Source of the DNA: an uncultured Erysipelotrichaceae bacterium
GTDB taxonomy: Bacteria; Bacillota_I; Bacilli_A; RF39; UBA660
Assembly: GCA_902766545.1 (NCBI GenBank)
Contig: CACXEC010000065.1
Location: 1-7,358 of the forward strand
Length of the DNA stretch: 7,358 bases
Direction: 5' to 3'
Every line of letters starts with the position of its first letter. Within the stretch, counting starts at the first letter, position 1. A program made the position numbers and the translations under genes. The notes below the pieces were generated by a model. The model searched no databases, was not told where the DNA came from, and saw nothing but the letters and a program-made list of their open reading frames with translations. Shown here one piece after another: positions 1 to 5,851 of this stretch.

Positions 1-1415
1 AAAAAAATAAAGAAACAAAAATTAACTTTGTCCCTACACGTTTTGAAAAAATTATGAATCATTGGTTAGAAATAATTAATGATTGGTGTATATCTAGACA
101 ACTATGGTGGGGACACCGAATCCCAGCTTGGTATAAAGGCGATGAAGTATATGTAGGAGAAACGGCACCCAATGGTGAAGGCTGGGTTCAAGATGAAGAT
201 GTATTAGATACATGGTTTTCCAGTGCTCTATGGCCTTTTTCAACTTTAGGTTGGCCCAATGACACTGAAGATTTAAAAAGATATTTTCCAACTGATTGTT
301 TAGTAACCGGCTATGATATTATTTTCTTCTGGGTTACTAGAATGGCTTTCCAGTCTCAAGAATTTATGGGATCTCGTCCATTTAAGTATTGTTTGATCCA
401 TGGACTTATTCGTGATAAACAAGGAAGAAAAATGTCTAAAAGCCTAGGCAATGGTATTGACCCAATGGATGTAGTAGAAACATACGGAGCAGATGCCCTA
501 AGATTTTACTTAAATACCGCAGTATCTGCTGGTATGGATTTAAAATATGATGAAGAAAAAGTAAAATCAACATGGAACTTTCTAAATAAACTTTGGAATG
601 CATCTAGATTCGTATTAATGAATCTTGAAGGATTTAAAGAAAATGATTATACACTAGATAATTTAACTGAATCAGATAAATGGATTTTAACTAAAATGAA
701 TAATACTATTAAAGAAGTAACAAAACTAATGGAAAAATTTGACTTAAATATGGCTGGAACCCACTTGTATAATTTTATTTGGCATGATTATTGTGATAAC
801 TATATTGAAATGGCCAAATTTAATCAAAATAATACCACTAAATCAGTATTATTATTAGTTCTAACAAATATTTTAAAAATGATGCATCCATTTACGCCAT
901 TTATAACTGATGAAATATATAATATGTTACCAATTAAAGATGCTGAAAATATTATGATAAGTTCTTATCCAATATATGATAAAAAATACGTATTCAAAGA
1001 TGAAACAATAAATATTGATAACATGCTTGAATTTATTACTATATTTAGAAACAAAAAAGCTGAACTAAAGTTAAAAGATTTTGAAATTATTACTAATAAT
1101 GAAAATACTTTATTAAGAAAAATGCTTAAAGTTGAAGACAAGATAGTATCTAATTCAATATTTAAAGGAAGTCAAGAAGTAAGTTATAAAAACTATTCAT
1201 ATACAATATATTATGATAATAGTATGTCTTCTAAGGAAAGAGAATCTCTAGTTAAAGAAAGAGAAGCATTAATTTTATCAATTGAAAGAAGAAAAAAACT
1301 ACTATCTAATGAAAATTACCTAGCCAAAGCGCCTAAACAAATTGTTGAAAAAGAAAAAGATGATTTAGCTATAGAAGAAGATAAATTAAATAAAATAGAT
1401 AGCTTACTTGGATAA
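1..1415 (+). CDS. valS: Valyl-tRNA synthetase, C-terminal 470 residues (5' end outside window)
   Basis: Class Ia synthetase that charges tRNA-Val with valine in the cytoplasm. The reading frame is open from base 3, so the ATG at 54 is internal and the gene begins upstream. Visible parts in order: the DWCISRQLWWGHRIPAWY block that follows the editing domain (visible residues about 28-45), the DVLDTWFSSALWPF block, a GYDIIFFWVTRM segment, and the KMSKS ATP-binding loop (visible residues 143-147, bases 429-443). An alpha-helical anticodon-binding domain follows, then a charged C-terminal coiled coil over roughly the last 62 residues, as in bacterial ValRS. Full-length enzymes are near 880 residues, so about half is seen. 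No truncation or frameshift is visible within the window. In B. subtilis valS also lies upstream of the spoIIB-radC-mre region. A terminator starts at the stop codon. Identification is firm from the motifs. Confidence 0.97.
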   Translation, partial: KNKETKINFVPTRFEKIMNHWLEIINDWCISRQLWWGHRIPAWYKGDEVYVGETAPNGEGWVQDEDVLDTWFSSALWPFSTLGWPNDTEDLKRYFPTDCLVTGYDIIFFWVTRMAFQSQEFMGSRPFKYCLIHGLIRDKQGRKMSKSLGNGIDPMDVVETYGADALRFYLNTAVSAGMDLKYDEEKVKSTWNFLNKLWNASRFVLMNLEGFKENDYTLDNLTESDKWILTKMNNTIKEVTKLMEKFDLNMAGTHLYNFIWHDYCDNYIEMAKFNQNNTTKSVLLLVLTNILKMMHPFTPFITDEIYNMLPIKDAENIMISSYPIYDKKYVFKDETINIDNMLEFITIFRNKKAELKLKDFEIITNNENTLLRKMLKVEDKIVSNSIFKGSQEVSYKNYSYTIYYDNSMSSKERESLVKEREALILSIERRKKLLSNENYLAKAPKQIVEKEKDDLAIEEDKLNKIDSLLG

Positions 1416-1442
1416 AATCTAGTTAAATACTAGATTTTTTTA
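1414..1442 (+). terminator. Intrinsic terminator of valS
   Basis: A perfect 10-bp inverted repeat (AAAATCTAGT at 1414-1423 and ACTAGATTTT at 1429-1438) encloses a 5-nt loop and runs into a T tract. The 5' arm begins inside the valS TAA stop codon. It separates valS from murB. Confidence 0.85.
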
Positions 1443-1454
1443 TTTAAAGTATCA

Positions 1455-1460
1455 TATAAT
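1455..1460 (+). promoter_or_regulatory. Possible -10 element (TATAAT) for murB
   Basis: A perfect TATAAT lies six bases before the murB Shine-Dalgarno. murB follows a terminator and so needs its own promoter. No convincing -35 is seen: the right distance falls in the valS terminator stem, and no extended -10 TG is present. If used, the transcript would start almost at the Shine-Dalgarno. In a genome this AT-rich the hexamer could be chance. Confidence 0.35.
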
Positions 1461-1466
1461 TATGTT

Positions 1467-1473
1467 AGGTGAT
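1467..1473 (+). promoter_or_regulatory. Ribosome binding site that fixes the murB start
   Basis: AGGTGAT, complementary to the 16S rRNA 3' end, lies 3 nt before the ATG at 1477. It falls downstream of the in-frame ATG at 1462, so 1477 is the likely start. The same GGTGAT-type site precedes the SPOR gene and spoIVFA. Confidence 0.75.
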
Positions 1474-1476
1474 AAT

Positions 1477-2343
1477 ATGACTTTTAAAGAATTTGGTGAG
1501 GTATTTGAAAACTATGACTTAGTTAATAATAATACTTATAAGGTTCACTCTATATGTAATTATTATATAATTGTTGATGATGTTATTAAACTAACTAATT
1601 TAATAAACTATTTAAATAATCAAAATATTAAATACTTTGTTATAGGTAACGGTTCTAATATAATTTTGCCATCTATTTATGATGGAGTAGTAATTAAACT
1701 AAAATTTAATAGTATAGAATATTTAGATAATAAAGTTATTGTTGGCTCATCATATATGCTCAATAAACTAGCATATGAAACTATTAATAATGGTTTATCT
1801 GGCTTAGAATGGGCATCAGGTATTCCTGGCACAATAGGAGCTTCAATATATGGGAATGCAGGTGCTTACAAGGATGAAATATCCAACTATGTTGAAGAAA
1901 TTGAAGTACTAGAAAATAATAAGATTAAAATAATTAAAAAAAGTGATATAACTTTTTCTTACCGTAATACTTCTTTAAGAAAAAGAAACCTTATCATCTT
2001 AAAAGCAACTTTAATCTTAAAACAAGGAAATAAAGAAGAATCTTTAAATCTAGTTAAAGAAAGACTAGAAAGAAGAAGTGCAACGCAACCTCTAGACTAT
2101 CCCAGTGCAGGATCTGTTTTTAGAAACCCTGAAGGATTATTTGCTGGAAAACTTATTGAAGATTTAAATCTTAAAGGCAAAATGGTTGGTGATGCTAAAA
2201 TAAGTGAAAAACATGCCAATTTTATTATTAATAATGGAAATGCAACAGGAGAAGACATTCAAAAATTAATTGTATTAATTATGAATGAAGTTAAGAAAGA
2301 ATATCAAATAGATTTAATCTTAGAACAAGAGATTATTAAATAA
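1477..2343 (+). CDS. murB: UDP-N-acetylenolpyruvoylglucosamine reductase (type II MurB)
   Basis: FAD enzyme that uses NADPH to reduce UDP-GlcNAc-enolpyruvate to UDP-MurNAc, the second committed step of cytoplasmic peptidoglycan precursor synthesis. The protein is 288 aa from the ATG at 1477, chosen for its AGGTGAT site; the ATG at 1462 would add 5 residues and lies upstream of that site. Motifs: FAD-binding GNGSN (57-61), GLEWASGIPGTIGASIYGNAGA (positions 109-130), SYRNTS (161-166), and the proton-donor serine in PSAGSVFRNPEG (Ser213). The C-terminal LILEQEI holds the expected catalytic glutamate (Glu285 by position). The spacing fits the short type II class of Bacillota. The N-terminal nucleotide-binding strand usually reads TTFRIGGPAD-like; here it is NTYKVHSICNYY, without the double glycine. 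The gene stands alone between two terminators. Confidence 0.93.
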   Translation: MTFKEFGEVFENYDLVNNNTYKVHSICNYYIIVDDVIKLTNLINYLNNQNIKYFVIGNGSNIILPSIYDGVVIKLKFNSIEYLDNKVIVGSSYMLNKLAYETINNGLSGLEWASGIPGTIGASIYGNAGAYKDEISNYVEEIEVLENNKIKIIKKSDITFSYRNTSLRKRNLIILKATLILKQGNKEESLNLVKERLERRSATQPLDYPSAGSVFRNPEGLFAGKLIEDLNLKGKMVGDAKISEKHANFIINNGNATGEDIQKLIVLIMNEVKKEYQIDLILEQEIIK

Positions 2344-2373
2344 ATCTGAGAATTTAAACTCAGATTTTTTTTT
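2342..2373 (+). terminator. Intrinsic terminator of murB
   Basis: A 9-bp perfect stem (AAATCTGAG at 2342-2350 with CTCAGATTT at 2359-2367) has an 8-nt loop, and its 3' arm runs into nine consecutive T (2365-2373). The stem starts in the murB TAA stop. It isolates murB from the following operon. Confidence 0.87.
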
Positions 2374-2374
2374 A

Positions 2375-2403
2375 AAAGGAAATTTCCATTAAATGGGTAA
2401 AAT
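2375..2403 (+). promoter_or_regulatory. Possible sigma-H-like promoter upstream of the SPOR gene
   Basis: AAAGGAAAT (2375-2383) fits the B. subtilis sigma-H -35 pattern RNAGGAWWW. GTAAAAT (2397-2403) fits the -10 pattern RNNGAAT at all but one defined base, but the 13-nt spacer is one longer than usual. The box overlaps a perfect 10-bp palindrome, GGAAATTTCC (2378-2387). It would suit a sporulation-linked operon. It is a weak pattern match in AT-rich DNA. Confidence 0.25.
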
Positions 2404-2432
2404 AACTATTAGAGGGTAATTACATTTTTAGA

Positions 2433-2468
2433 CAAAATAATCATAATTAGTTTTTTATAATTATTTTG
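2433..2468 (+). repeat. Inverted repeat abutting the ribosome binding site of the SPOR-radC-mre-spo operon
   Basis: CAAAATAAT (2433-2441) pairs perfectly with ATTATTTTG (2460-2468). After one C-A mismatch four more pairs form (2443-2446 with 2455-2458), leaving an 8-nt loop. The 3' arm contains a TATAAT (2456-2461), and its last base is the first G of the GGTGAT Shine-Dalgarno (2468-2473). It could be an operator-like dyad over a -10, or an RNA hairpin touching the ribosome site. No poly-T tract follows, so it does not look like a terminator. Confidence 0.45.
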
Positions 2469-2476
2469 GTGATAAA

Positions 2477-2911
2477 ATGAAAAAGTTTTTACCTTATATT
2501 TTTTCTTTATTAGTAGGTAGTATTTTTGGCTATTTAATATTTAATAGTAAGATAGTTAATACTAAACTATTAAATGACGGAATAAATGCCACTGCTTTTC
2601 AACTGGGAGTATTTACTTCTAAAGATTCAGCCGAAGAATATTTAAAAAAATATCCTGAGTCAATTATTATGCAAGATAACGATGTATTTAGAGTTTATTA
2701 CAGCATTTTGACAAATCAAAAAGTTATAAATAAAATGGAAAAATATCTCTTAAAAAATAAAATATTTTTTTATAAAAAAGATATAACTCTTGTAGATAAA
2801 GGATTAATTAAAGCTCTTAAAGAGTATGAAACATCAATGATTGATGTCCAAGATAATACCTTTTTTAATCTAAATAAAATAATTATGGAAAGTTATGGGG
2901 GAAATATATGA
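2477..2911 (+). CDS. Small membrane-anchored SPOR-domain protein at the spoIIB position
   Basis: The protein is 144 aa. One N-terminal membrane segment (about residues 5-23, after a KK) is followed by a short linker and a SPOR-like domain (about 39-105) opening with AFQLGVFTSKDSAEEYL, the family's usual first beta strand and helix. A charged helical tail of about 40 residues ends the protein. SPOR domains bind peptidoglycan stripped of stem peptides at division or sporulation septa. In B. subtilis spoIIB, a SPOR protein helping septal peptidoglycan thinning and engulfment, sits just upstream of maf-radC-mre. Position and domain both suggest a SpoIIB counterpart, but SpoIIB is more than twice as long, so I do not assign the symbol. 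The start has GGTGAT 3 nt upstream. The stop overlaps the radC start (ATGA), making this the first gene of the operon. Confidence 0.75.
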   Translation: MKKFLPYIFSLLVGSIFGYLIFNSKIVNTKLLNDGINATAFQLGVFTSKDSAEEYLKKYPESIIMQDNDVFRVYYSILTNQKVINKMEKYLLKNKIFFYKKDITLVDKGLIKALKEYETSMIDVQDNTFFNLNKIIMESYGGNI

Positions 2912-3582
2912 AATTAAAGGAATTACCAAACGAAGAAAAACCACGTGAAAGATTAATTAAATATGGTGCCAATAATGTATCTAATGAAGATTTAATATCT
3001 ATATTATTAAGTACTGGATTTAGAAACAATAACGTTAAAGAATTAAGCTCACAAATTTTAAGTAAGATAAAAAATATAAAATCATTAAGTGAAATTAGCC
3101 TTAATGAATTAATCAAAATTAAAGGGATAGGTAAAGCTAAAGCCTTAACTATTATTGCTGCAATTGAACTTGGAAAAAGAGTATCTGAATATACTTTAGA
3201 AGATAAAATAGTATTAAACAATACCTCTAAAGTATATATGTATTTCAAAAATATGATAAAAAATGAAAAACAGGAAAATTTTTTAGTTGTGTTAATTGAT
3301 AATAAAAATAGATTAATAAGCTATAAAATAATGTATAAAGGTACAAGTGATTCATCGCTTGTAAGTATTAAAGAAATATTTAACTATGCTATTAGGGAAT
3401 CAGCCTCCGCTATTATAGTTCTACACAATCATCCATCGGGAATTCCATCTCCAAGTAAAGAAGATATTAAACTTACTAATAATCTAATAAATAGTGGCAA
3501 GATAATTGGGATTCCTTTAATAGATCATTTGATTATTGGAAATAATAATTATTATAGTTTTTATAATGAGATGGTAAAGTGA
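2908..3582 (+). CDS. radC: RadC family JAMM/MPN-domain protein
   Basis: The protein is 224 aa, normal for RadC. Residues 1-100 form a helical N-terminal domain with the family opening LPNEEKPRERLIKYG and a helix-hairpin-helix motif IKGIGKAKAL (71-80) for non-specific DNA contact. Residues from about 103 form the MPN(+)/JAMM metallo-domain: Glu123, then HNHPSGIPSPSKED, giving the complete HxHx7SxxD zinc set (His173, His175, Ser183, Asp186). The motif suggests a metal-dependent hydrolase, but the cellular substrate of RadC is not known, and the old DNA-repair name is not supported by its biochemistry. A GGGGGA site (2897-2902) lies 5 nt before the ATG. The gene overlaps the SPOR gene by 4 nt at its start and mreC by 4 nt at its end. 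The radC-mre neighbourhood is conserved in Bacilli, although mreB is missing here. Confidence 0.95.
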   Translation: MKLKELPNEEKPRERLIKYGANNVSNEDLISILLSTGFRNNNVKELSSQILSKIKNIKSLSEISLNELIKIKGIGKAKALTIIAAIELGKRVSEYTLEDKIVLNNTSKVYMYFKNMIKNEKQENFLVVLIDNKNRLISYKIMYKGTSDSSLVSIKEIFNYAIRESASAIIVLHNHPSGIPSPSKEDIKLTNNLINSGKIIGIPLIDHLIIGNNNYYSFYNEMVK

Positions 3583-4196
3583 AAGCTAATTATAAAATAT
3601 ACATTATGGTATTTGCCATAATTCTCTTTAGAAGTTCTTTTTTAAATTATATTAATAATCTTAATAAAAATTTTCTTATAGATGATAATAATTTGGAAAT
3701 AAATATTTTAAAAAATCAATTGTCTACACTAGAAAAAGAATATCATGAATTATTGGATTTTAAAAATACTATTAATATTAAAGAAAATTATATAATTAGT
3801 AATATTTATTTAAATAATTATAGTTATGATAAGCTTTTAATAAATGGTTCTTTTGAAGAGGGAGCAGAAATAGTAAATAAAGAGGGATTAATTGGCATAA
3901 TATCTAAAAAATATTCAAATTATAGTGAAATAATTCCAATATACAAAACAAATATTCCAGTTATTATTAATAATTATCAAGGTAAAATAACTTCATATGA
4001 TAATAAGCATAATATTATTGTCAAAGAAGTATCTAACTATAATAATATTAATTTAAATGATCCCGCTTATAGCATTTATCATACTTATATTGGAAAAGTA
4101 ATAGATATAAGTAAAAATGATTTAGACACTACTATTACTATTAAACCCATAAATATAGAAAATATTAACTATGTAGCGGTTATTAGGAGGTATTAA
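3579..4196 (+). CDS. mreC: Rod shape-determining protein MreC (short form)
   Basis: Bitopic membrane protein of the elongasome that links cytoplasmic and membrane shape proteins to wall synthases. The protein is 205 aa, against about 290 in B. subtilis. Parts: a cytoplasmic KANYK start, one membrane segment (about 7-25), a coiled coil (about 38-65), then the extracytoplasmic beta domain. The latter includes NGSFEEGAEIVNKEGLIG (90-106) and YSNYSEIIPIYKTNIPVI (112-129), which match the family's 'G...G..V.N..GLVG.V' and 'S.V..I.D....VPV' pattern, and a closing YIGKVIDI strand. No proline-rich tail is present. The start is GTG, overlapping the radC stop (GTGA). No good Shine-Dalgarno is present, so translation probably depends on coupling to radC. 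An internal ATG at 3606 would cut into the membrane segment. I count 33 Asn in 205 residues, reflecting AT pressure. Confidence 0.88.
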   Translation: MKANYKIYIMVFAIILFRSSFLNYINNLNKNFLIDDNNLEINILKNQLSTLEKEYHELLDFKNTINIKENYIISNIYLNNYSYDKLLINGSFEEGAEIVNKEGLIGIISKKYSNYSEIIPIYKTNIPVIINNYQGKITSYDNKHNIIVKEVSNYNNINLNDPAYSIYHTYIGKVIDISKNDLDTTITIKPINIENINYVAVIRRY

Positions 4197-4591
4197 TGAT
4201 AATCGATTTCTTAATTCTTAATACCAATAGTATCTTATCTTGTACTATATTACTAAACATCTTTAATCTTACAGAAAAAAAGTTATACTATTTATTATGT
4301 TTAGATCTTATTATTAATGGAGTCCCGTTTGTAACTATAATATTATTACTATTATATTACTTAAATATGATTATTTTTAAGTATTTAAATAATTCTTTCT
4401 TAAACAAATACATATGCTTAATTATTTATTATTTTGTTTTTAATATTGTTTTATATAGTATTTTTAATCATGTAAGTATGTTTATTATTAATAAACTAAT
4501 CAATAATTTAGCATTTAATCTATTATTTTATTATGTTGGTCTTAAATATCTAGAGGATAAATATAATATAAAAGGTGATAAATATGAATAA
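4196..4591 (+). CDS. mreD: MreD-like integral membrane protein
   Basis: The protein is 131 aa and almost wholly hydrophobic, with about five predicted membrane segments (roughly 4-22, 29-42, 44-63, 70-91 and 101-117). MreD proteins are small polytopic partners of MreC and are poorly conserved, so the call rests mainly on its place directly after mreC and on its topology. No diagnostic motif is visible. The ATG overlaps the mreC TAA by one base (TAATG) and has the strongest ribosome site in the window, AGGAGG at 4185-4190, 5 nt upstream. Its end overlaps the next gene by 8 nt. It is shorter than B. subtilis MreD (about 170 aa). A different small membrane protein at this position cannot be excluded. 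Confidence 0.68.
   Translation: MIIDFLILNTNSILSCTILLNIFNLTEKKLYYLLCLDLIINGVPFVTIILLLLYYLNMIIFKYLNNSFLNKYICLIIYYFVFNIVLYSIFNHVSMFIINKLINNLAFNLLFYYVGLKYLEDKYNIKGDKYE
4572..4579 (+). promoter_or_regulatory. Ribosome binding site that fixes the spoIVFA start
   Basis: AAGGTGAT lies 4 nt before the ATG at 4584, inside the end of mreD. An in-frame GTG at 4575 lies within this site and is therefore not the start. Confidence 0.75.
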
Positions 4592-5117
4592 AAAGAAATA
4601 TATTAAATCTTTATTGATAAGAACACTCATAAGTTTAATTATCTTTTTTACTTTATCGATATTTGTTAATTATAATGATAAAAACTTTCTATTATTTAAA
4701 AATAATATTTATGATAAGAGTTTTAAATTCAATAAAATTTCTTCTATCTATAAAAAATATTTTGGTAACATAATAAAAAAACCAAGTCCAGAAAATGTAT
4801 TAACTGCTAGCAAAGAAATAAATTATAAAGAAAAAAATACTTACAAAGATGGGGTAAAATTATCAGGTGTAAATATTATATACCCCTATAAGAGTGGAAT
4901 AGTAGTTTTTATTGGTGAAAAAGAGGATTATGGAAGTACTATAATTATCCAAGGTATGGATGGAATTGATTACTGGTATAGTAATGTAGAAAACATTAAT
5001 GTTAAATTATACGATTATGTAGAAGCAAATAATATTATTGCTAGTGCTAGCAATGAAGTTTTATATTTGGTGTTTATGAAAGATGGTAAAGTATTAAATT
5101 ATGAAGATTTTGTATGA
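4584..5117 (+). CDS. spoIVFA: SpoIVFA-like protein with degenerate LytM (M23) domain
   Basis: The protein is 177 aa from the ATG at 4584. A basic N-terminus (NKKKYIK) is followed by one membrane segment (about 10-28), an extracytoplasmic linker containing SSIYKKYFGNIIKKP (53-67), and a LytM/M23-like beta domain (about 96-177) with YPYKSGIVVFIGEKEDYGSTIIIQG-type strands (positions 100-124) and a final YLVFMKDGK. The domain has no histidine, so the zinc ligands of active M23 peptidases are missing, as expected for a binding or regulatory role. In B. subtilis SpoIVFA anchors and inhibits the protease SpoIVFB together with BofA, and is cleaved by SpoIVB to release sigma-K processing. The next gene is the M50 protease, overlapping by ATGA, which strongly supports this identity over a generic M23 protein. 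It is shorter than B. subtilis SpoIVFA (264 aa). Confidence 0.82.
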   Translation: MNKKKYIKSLLIRTLISLIIFFTLSIFVNYNDKNFLLFKNNIYDKSFKFNKISSIYKKYFGNIIKKPSPENVLTASKEINYKEKNTYKDGVKLSGVNIIYPYKSGIVVFIGEKEDYGSTIIIQGMDGIDYWYSNVENINVKLYDYVEANNIIASASNEVLYLVFMKDGKVLNYEDFV

Positions 5118-5851
5118 TTAAAATAAAAATTCATCCCTTAACATACTTTATTATGTTAAGTGTTTTATTATGTGGTTATTTTAATTACTTCTTAATAATA
5201 AGTTTTATACTTGTTATTCATGATTTAGGGCATATTATTACTATAAAGTTATTTAAATTAAAAATATATGATATTAAAATTTTACCGTTTGGAAGTATTA
5301 TAAATGCTGAAATTAATTATAATATTGAAAGTAATAAATTATTTATAATATCTATATTTGGAATTATCATGCAAATAATAATGCACTATACTATGAATAT
5401 TTTATTTAATTTAAGTATTATAAATGATATAAGTTTAAATATCTTTAGATTCTATAATAAATTAATAATTATTTTTAATCTATTACCTATAATTCCTTTA
5501 GACGGCTCTAAAATATTACTAAGTATTTTAGAAAGACTATTACCATATAAAAAAACACTAATTATAGAAAATATAATAAGCCTAATATTTATTATTATTT
5601 TTATTTTTAATAATGATCTAAATTTAAATATTATTTTAATTACTTCATTTTTATTTTTAAAGACTTATGAAACTATGTTAAATCATTCATATATATTTCA
5701 TAAATTCTTACTAGAAAGGTTTTTATATAGTAATAAAAATAGAAAGATAAAATTTATTAAAGATATAAAAAATATTTATAAAAGTAAGTATAATTATATA
5801 AATAATATAAGAGAAGAAAAATATTTAGCTAAATTGTTTGCTAATAATTGA
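5114..5851 (+). CDS. spoIVFB: SpoIVFB-like M50 intramembrane metalloprotease with HDLGH motif
   Basis: Polytopic site-2-protease family member, 245 aa. In B. subtilis SpoIVFB cuts pro-sigma-K in the outer forespore membrane during sporulation. Hydrophobic segments lie at about 9-20, 23-46, 77-98, 113-140, 150-166 and 171-184. The zinc motif reads HDLGH (His36, Asp37, His40), where the family has HELGH. The second metal motif is complete: NLLPIIPLDG (Asn122, Pro125, Pro128, Asp130), each exactly 7 residues before its B. subtilis counterpart, so Asp37 aligns with the catalytic Glu44. After about 190 comes FHKFLLERFLY and a lysine-rich tail of about 40 residues in place of the C-terminal CBS domain. 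The start overlaps spoIVFA (ATGA) with no strong Shine-Dalgarno, suggesting coupling. The stop codon lies within the next promoter's -35. Family assignment is firm; catalytic competence is uncertain. Confidence 0.88.
   Translation: MIKIKIHPLTYFIMLSVLLCGYFNYFLIISFILVIHDLGHIITIKLFKLKIYDIKILPFGSIINAEINYNIESNKLFIISIFGIIMQIIMHYTMNILFNLSIINDISLNIFRFYNKLIIIFNLLPIIPLDGSKILLSILERLLPYKKTLIIENIISLIFIIIFIFNNDLNLNIILITSFLFLKTYETMLNHSYIFHKFLLERFLYSNKNRKIKFIKDIKNIYKSKYNYINNIREEKYLAKLFANN

Noticed and set aside
94..291. Reverse-strand ORF of 65 codons within valS
   Set aside because: Lies wholly over a well-conserved valS region, has no recognisable product or ribosome site, and is a shadow frame.
1462..1476. 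Alternative murB start at 1462
   Set aside because: The AGGTGAT ribosome site lies between 1462 and 1477, so translation should begin at 1477.
2456..2461. TATAAT with TAGACA (2429-2434) as a standard sigma-A promoter for the SPOR operon
   Set aside because: The spacer is 21 nt, too long for sigma-A. TATAAT alone may still be a -10, but this pairing is not accepted.
2883..3248. Reverse-strand ORF of 121 codons opposite radC
   Set aside because: Covers the conserved RadC N-terminal domain on the other strand; hydrophobic translation arises from the complement of Lys/Asn/Glu codons. No family resemblance.
4575..4583. Alternative GTG start of spoIVFA at 4575
   Set aside because: The GTG is part of the AAGGTGAT Shine-Dalgarno itself; the ATG at 4584 is correctly spaced.
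3579..5851. Many short A/T repeats such as AATAATATTAAT across mreC-spoIVFB
   Set aside because: They are irregular, in frame with Asn/Ile/Leu codons and explained by base composition; no tandem period, CRISPR-like spacing or mobile-element end was found.
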